Part shown: one piece after another, positions 12,452 through 13,772 of the stretch
Layout: every line of letters starts with the position of its first letter
Numbering within the stretch: the stretch's first letter is position 1
NCBI GenBank assembly: GCA_945788655.1
Contig: CALZMV010000023.1
Location: 1-13,772 of the forward strand
From: an uncultured Clostridia bacterium
GTDB taxonomy: Bacteria; Bacillota; Clostridia; Peptostreptococcales; Anaerovoracaceae
Direction: 5' to 3'
DNA: 13,772 bases
Translations under genes and position numbers: made by a program
Notes under the pieces: generated by a model
What the model saw: the letters and a program-made list of their open reading frames with translations, nothing else
Told to the model about the DNA's origin: nothing
The model's database searches: none

Positions 12452-13772
12452 ATGACAGAATTAAAGAGAAATGAAAAATTAGACATTGTCAATATTCTTA
12501 AAGACCTTGACAAATACGAACCAAGAAGAAGAGGCTGGGTTTGGAGAGAAAGAGCTGAAGATCAGCACATGGGACCTTTTGAATATTCCGAAATTTCAAA
12601 GCCATTAAAGCAGAGTGTTCCACTACCTCCAGCTAAGTTCATGGAAGATGTAGACCCACAGCCAATGCAGACAATCACTACTGAAATCGCTTCCGGTAGA
12701 TTCGAAGACGATATCAGAAGAATGAGAATGGGTGCTTGGCACGGTGCTGACCACTTAATGGTTATCAGACACATGGGACAGTCCCACATTGACGGACTTA
12801 TGGAAGGTACTCCACAGGGTATCGGTGGTGTTCCTATCACAAGAAAGCAGATCAGAGCTCAGAGAAAAGCTATCGATATGATCGAGGATGAAGTTGGTCG
12901 TCCAATCAACTACCATTCATATGTATCCGGCGTAGCTGGACCTGACGTAGCAGTTCTTTTCGCAGAAGAAGGCGTAAACGGTGCTCACCAGGACCCTCAG
13001 TACAACGTACTTTACAGAGACGTTAACTGTGTAAGATCCTTCGTAGATGCCTGCGAATCCAAGAAGATCATGGCATGGGCAGAAATGCTTCAGATTGACG
13101 GCGCTCACAACGCAAACGCTACAGCAAGAGAAGCCTGGAAGGTAATGCCTGAACTTATCGTTCAGCACGCTATCAACTCCAGATTCTCAGAAAAAGTTGG
13201 TATCAAGCCTGAAAACATCTCACTGTCAACAGTACCTCCTACAGCAACTCCTGCTCCATGCGTATACATGGACCTTCCATATGCAGTTGCATTAAGAGAC
13301 ATCTGCGACAGATACAAGATGAGAGCTCAGATGAACACCAAGTACATCCAGTCATCAGCAAGAGAAGCTACAGTTACTCACGTAATGAACATGCTCATCT
13401 CCAAGCTGACAAGAGCTGACATCCAGTCAACAATCACTCCTGACGAAGGAAGAAACGTTCCATGGCATATCTACAACATGGAAGCCTGCGACACAGCTAA
13501 GCAGACTCTTATCGGCTTAGACGGTCTCATGGATATGGTTGAACTGAAGAAAGATGGTCCGCTGAGAGAAATGGCAAGAGACATCAAGGAAAGAGCTCTC
13601 CTGTTCATGGAAGAAATCGTTGAAAACGGCGGCTACTTCCAGGCTGTACAGGACGGATTCTTCGTTGACTCCGCTAAATATCCTGAAAGAAACGGCGACG
13701 GTATCGCTCGTAAGATCGACGGTGGCGTAGGCTACGGCTTCATTTTCGAAAGAGACGAAGACTACATGGCTC
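12452..13772 (+). CDS. oraE: D-ornithine 4,5-aminomutase, large (B12/PLP) subunit, truncated by the window end
   Basis: The ATG at 12452 opens a frame that runs to the end of the window without a stop: 440 codons of a protein normally about 730-740 residues. It starts MTELKRNEKLDIVNILKDLD and contains RRRGWVWRERAEDQHMGPFEY, ASGRFEDDIRRMRMGAWHGADHLMV and QSHIDGLMEGTPQGIGG. Together with STVPPTATPAPC and NTKYIQSSAREATVTHVMNML (split in two conserved blocks), this is the N-terminal adenosylcobalamin/PLP TIM-barrel part of OraE. The Rossmann domain with the B12-binding histidine and the PLP lysine would lie beyond the window and could not be checked. Two bases separate it from oraS, so translation is coupled. 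Several long antisense frames over it are by-products of its biased codons. Confidence 0.95.
   Translation, partial: MTELKRNEKLDIVNILKDLDKYEPRRRGWVWRERAEDQHMGPFEYSEISKPLKQSVPLPPAKFMEDVDPQPMQTITTEIASGRFEDDIRRMRMGAWHGADHLMVIRHMGQSHIDGLMEGTPQGIGGVPITRKQIRAQRKAIDMIEDEVGRPINYHSYVSGVAGPDVAVLFAEEGVNGAHQDPQYNVLYRDVNCVRSFVDACESKKIMAWAEMLQIDGAHNANATAREAWKVMPELIVQHAINSRFSEKVGIKPENISLSTVPPTATPAPCVYMDLPYAVALRDICDRYKMRAQMNTKYIQSSAREATVTHVMNMLISKLTRADIQSTITPDEGRNVPWHIYNMEACDTAKQTLIGLDGLMDMVELKKDGPLREMARDIKERALLFMEEIVENGGYFQAVQDGFFVDSAKYPERNGDGIARKIDGGVGYGFIFERDEDYMA

Noticed and set aside
12152..13168. Long minus-strand open frames opposite oraS and oraE
   Set aside because: They lie opposite genes with convincing products, have no ribosome binding sites and show no recognisable domains. 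Biased codons in the sense genes remove antisense stops.
1..13772. CRISPR arrays, insertion sequences, prophage or defence genes
   Set aside because: No regularly spaced repeats, transposase or integrase motifs, or terminal inverted repeats were seen. The genes are metabolic, transport and regulatory.

Overview
The window looks like chromosomal DNA of a low-GC, strictly anaerobic Firmicute (class Clostridia) that ferments amino acids. The evidence is AT-rich DNA, strong AGGAGG-type ribosome binding sites, AGA/TTA-rich codon use, a CCA-encoding tRNA, and above all a nearly complete oxidative Stickland pathway for ornithine next to a butyryl-CoA:acetate CoA-transferase-type enzyme. A peptostreptococcal or Anaerovoracaceae-like host is a reasonable guess, but the sequence alone does not fix the genus.

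Layout. Positions 1-2109 (+) hold the C-terminus of a probable LTA-synthase-like membrane sulfatase, a GNAT acetyltransferase coupled to it, a strong terminator hairpin, and a SufS/EF2568-like cysteine desulfurase. A YeiH-family putative sulfate exporter (2114-3190, -) converges on the desulfurase with a 4-nt gap. Overlapping divergent promoters then lead to an EamA/DMT transporter (3328-4224, +). tRNA-Arg(CCT) lies on the minus strand (4280-4354) with its own terminator. The CoA-transferase (4489-5844, +) has a good sigma-A promoter and a long terminator. Next come three minus-strand genes: an ArsR-type regulator, a thioredoxin with an unusual R-C-M-P-C active site, and a membrane-anchored double-PepSY protein.

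The right half is a sigma-54-controlled ornithine module. A PAS/AAA+/Fis-type enhancer-binding protein (7385-8782) is followed by a 312-bp control region and then ord-ortA-ortB-oraS-oraE (9095 to the window end; oraE is cut off). The enzymes turn D-ornithine into 2,4-diaminopentanoate (OraSE), then 2-amino-4-oxopentanoate (Ord), then alanine plus acetyl-CoA (OrtAB). An ornithine racemase is expected nearby but is not in the window. The CoA-transferase could link the acyl-CoA pool to ATP or butyrate formation.

Main discovery. The same 16-bp palindrome, TGCAAA-N4-TTTGCA, occurs twice about 200-225 bp upstream of an excellent -24/-12 promoter in front of ord, with centres 23 bp apart. It occurs once more overlapping the -35 box of the regulator's own sigma-A promoter. 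This predicts one dimeric regulator that activates ord-oraE at a distance and represses itself. Further points are operon-internal hairpins (one is a terminator only in antisense orientation), a palindrome abutting the sigma-54 promoter, and a possible attenuator in front of the cysteine desulfurase.
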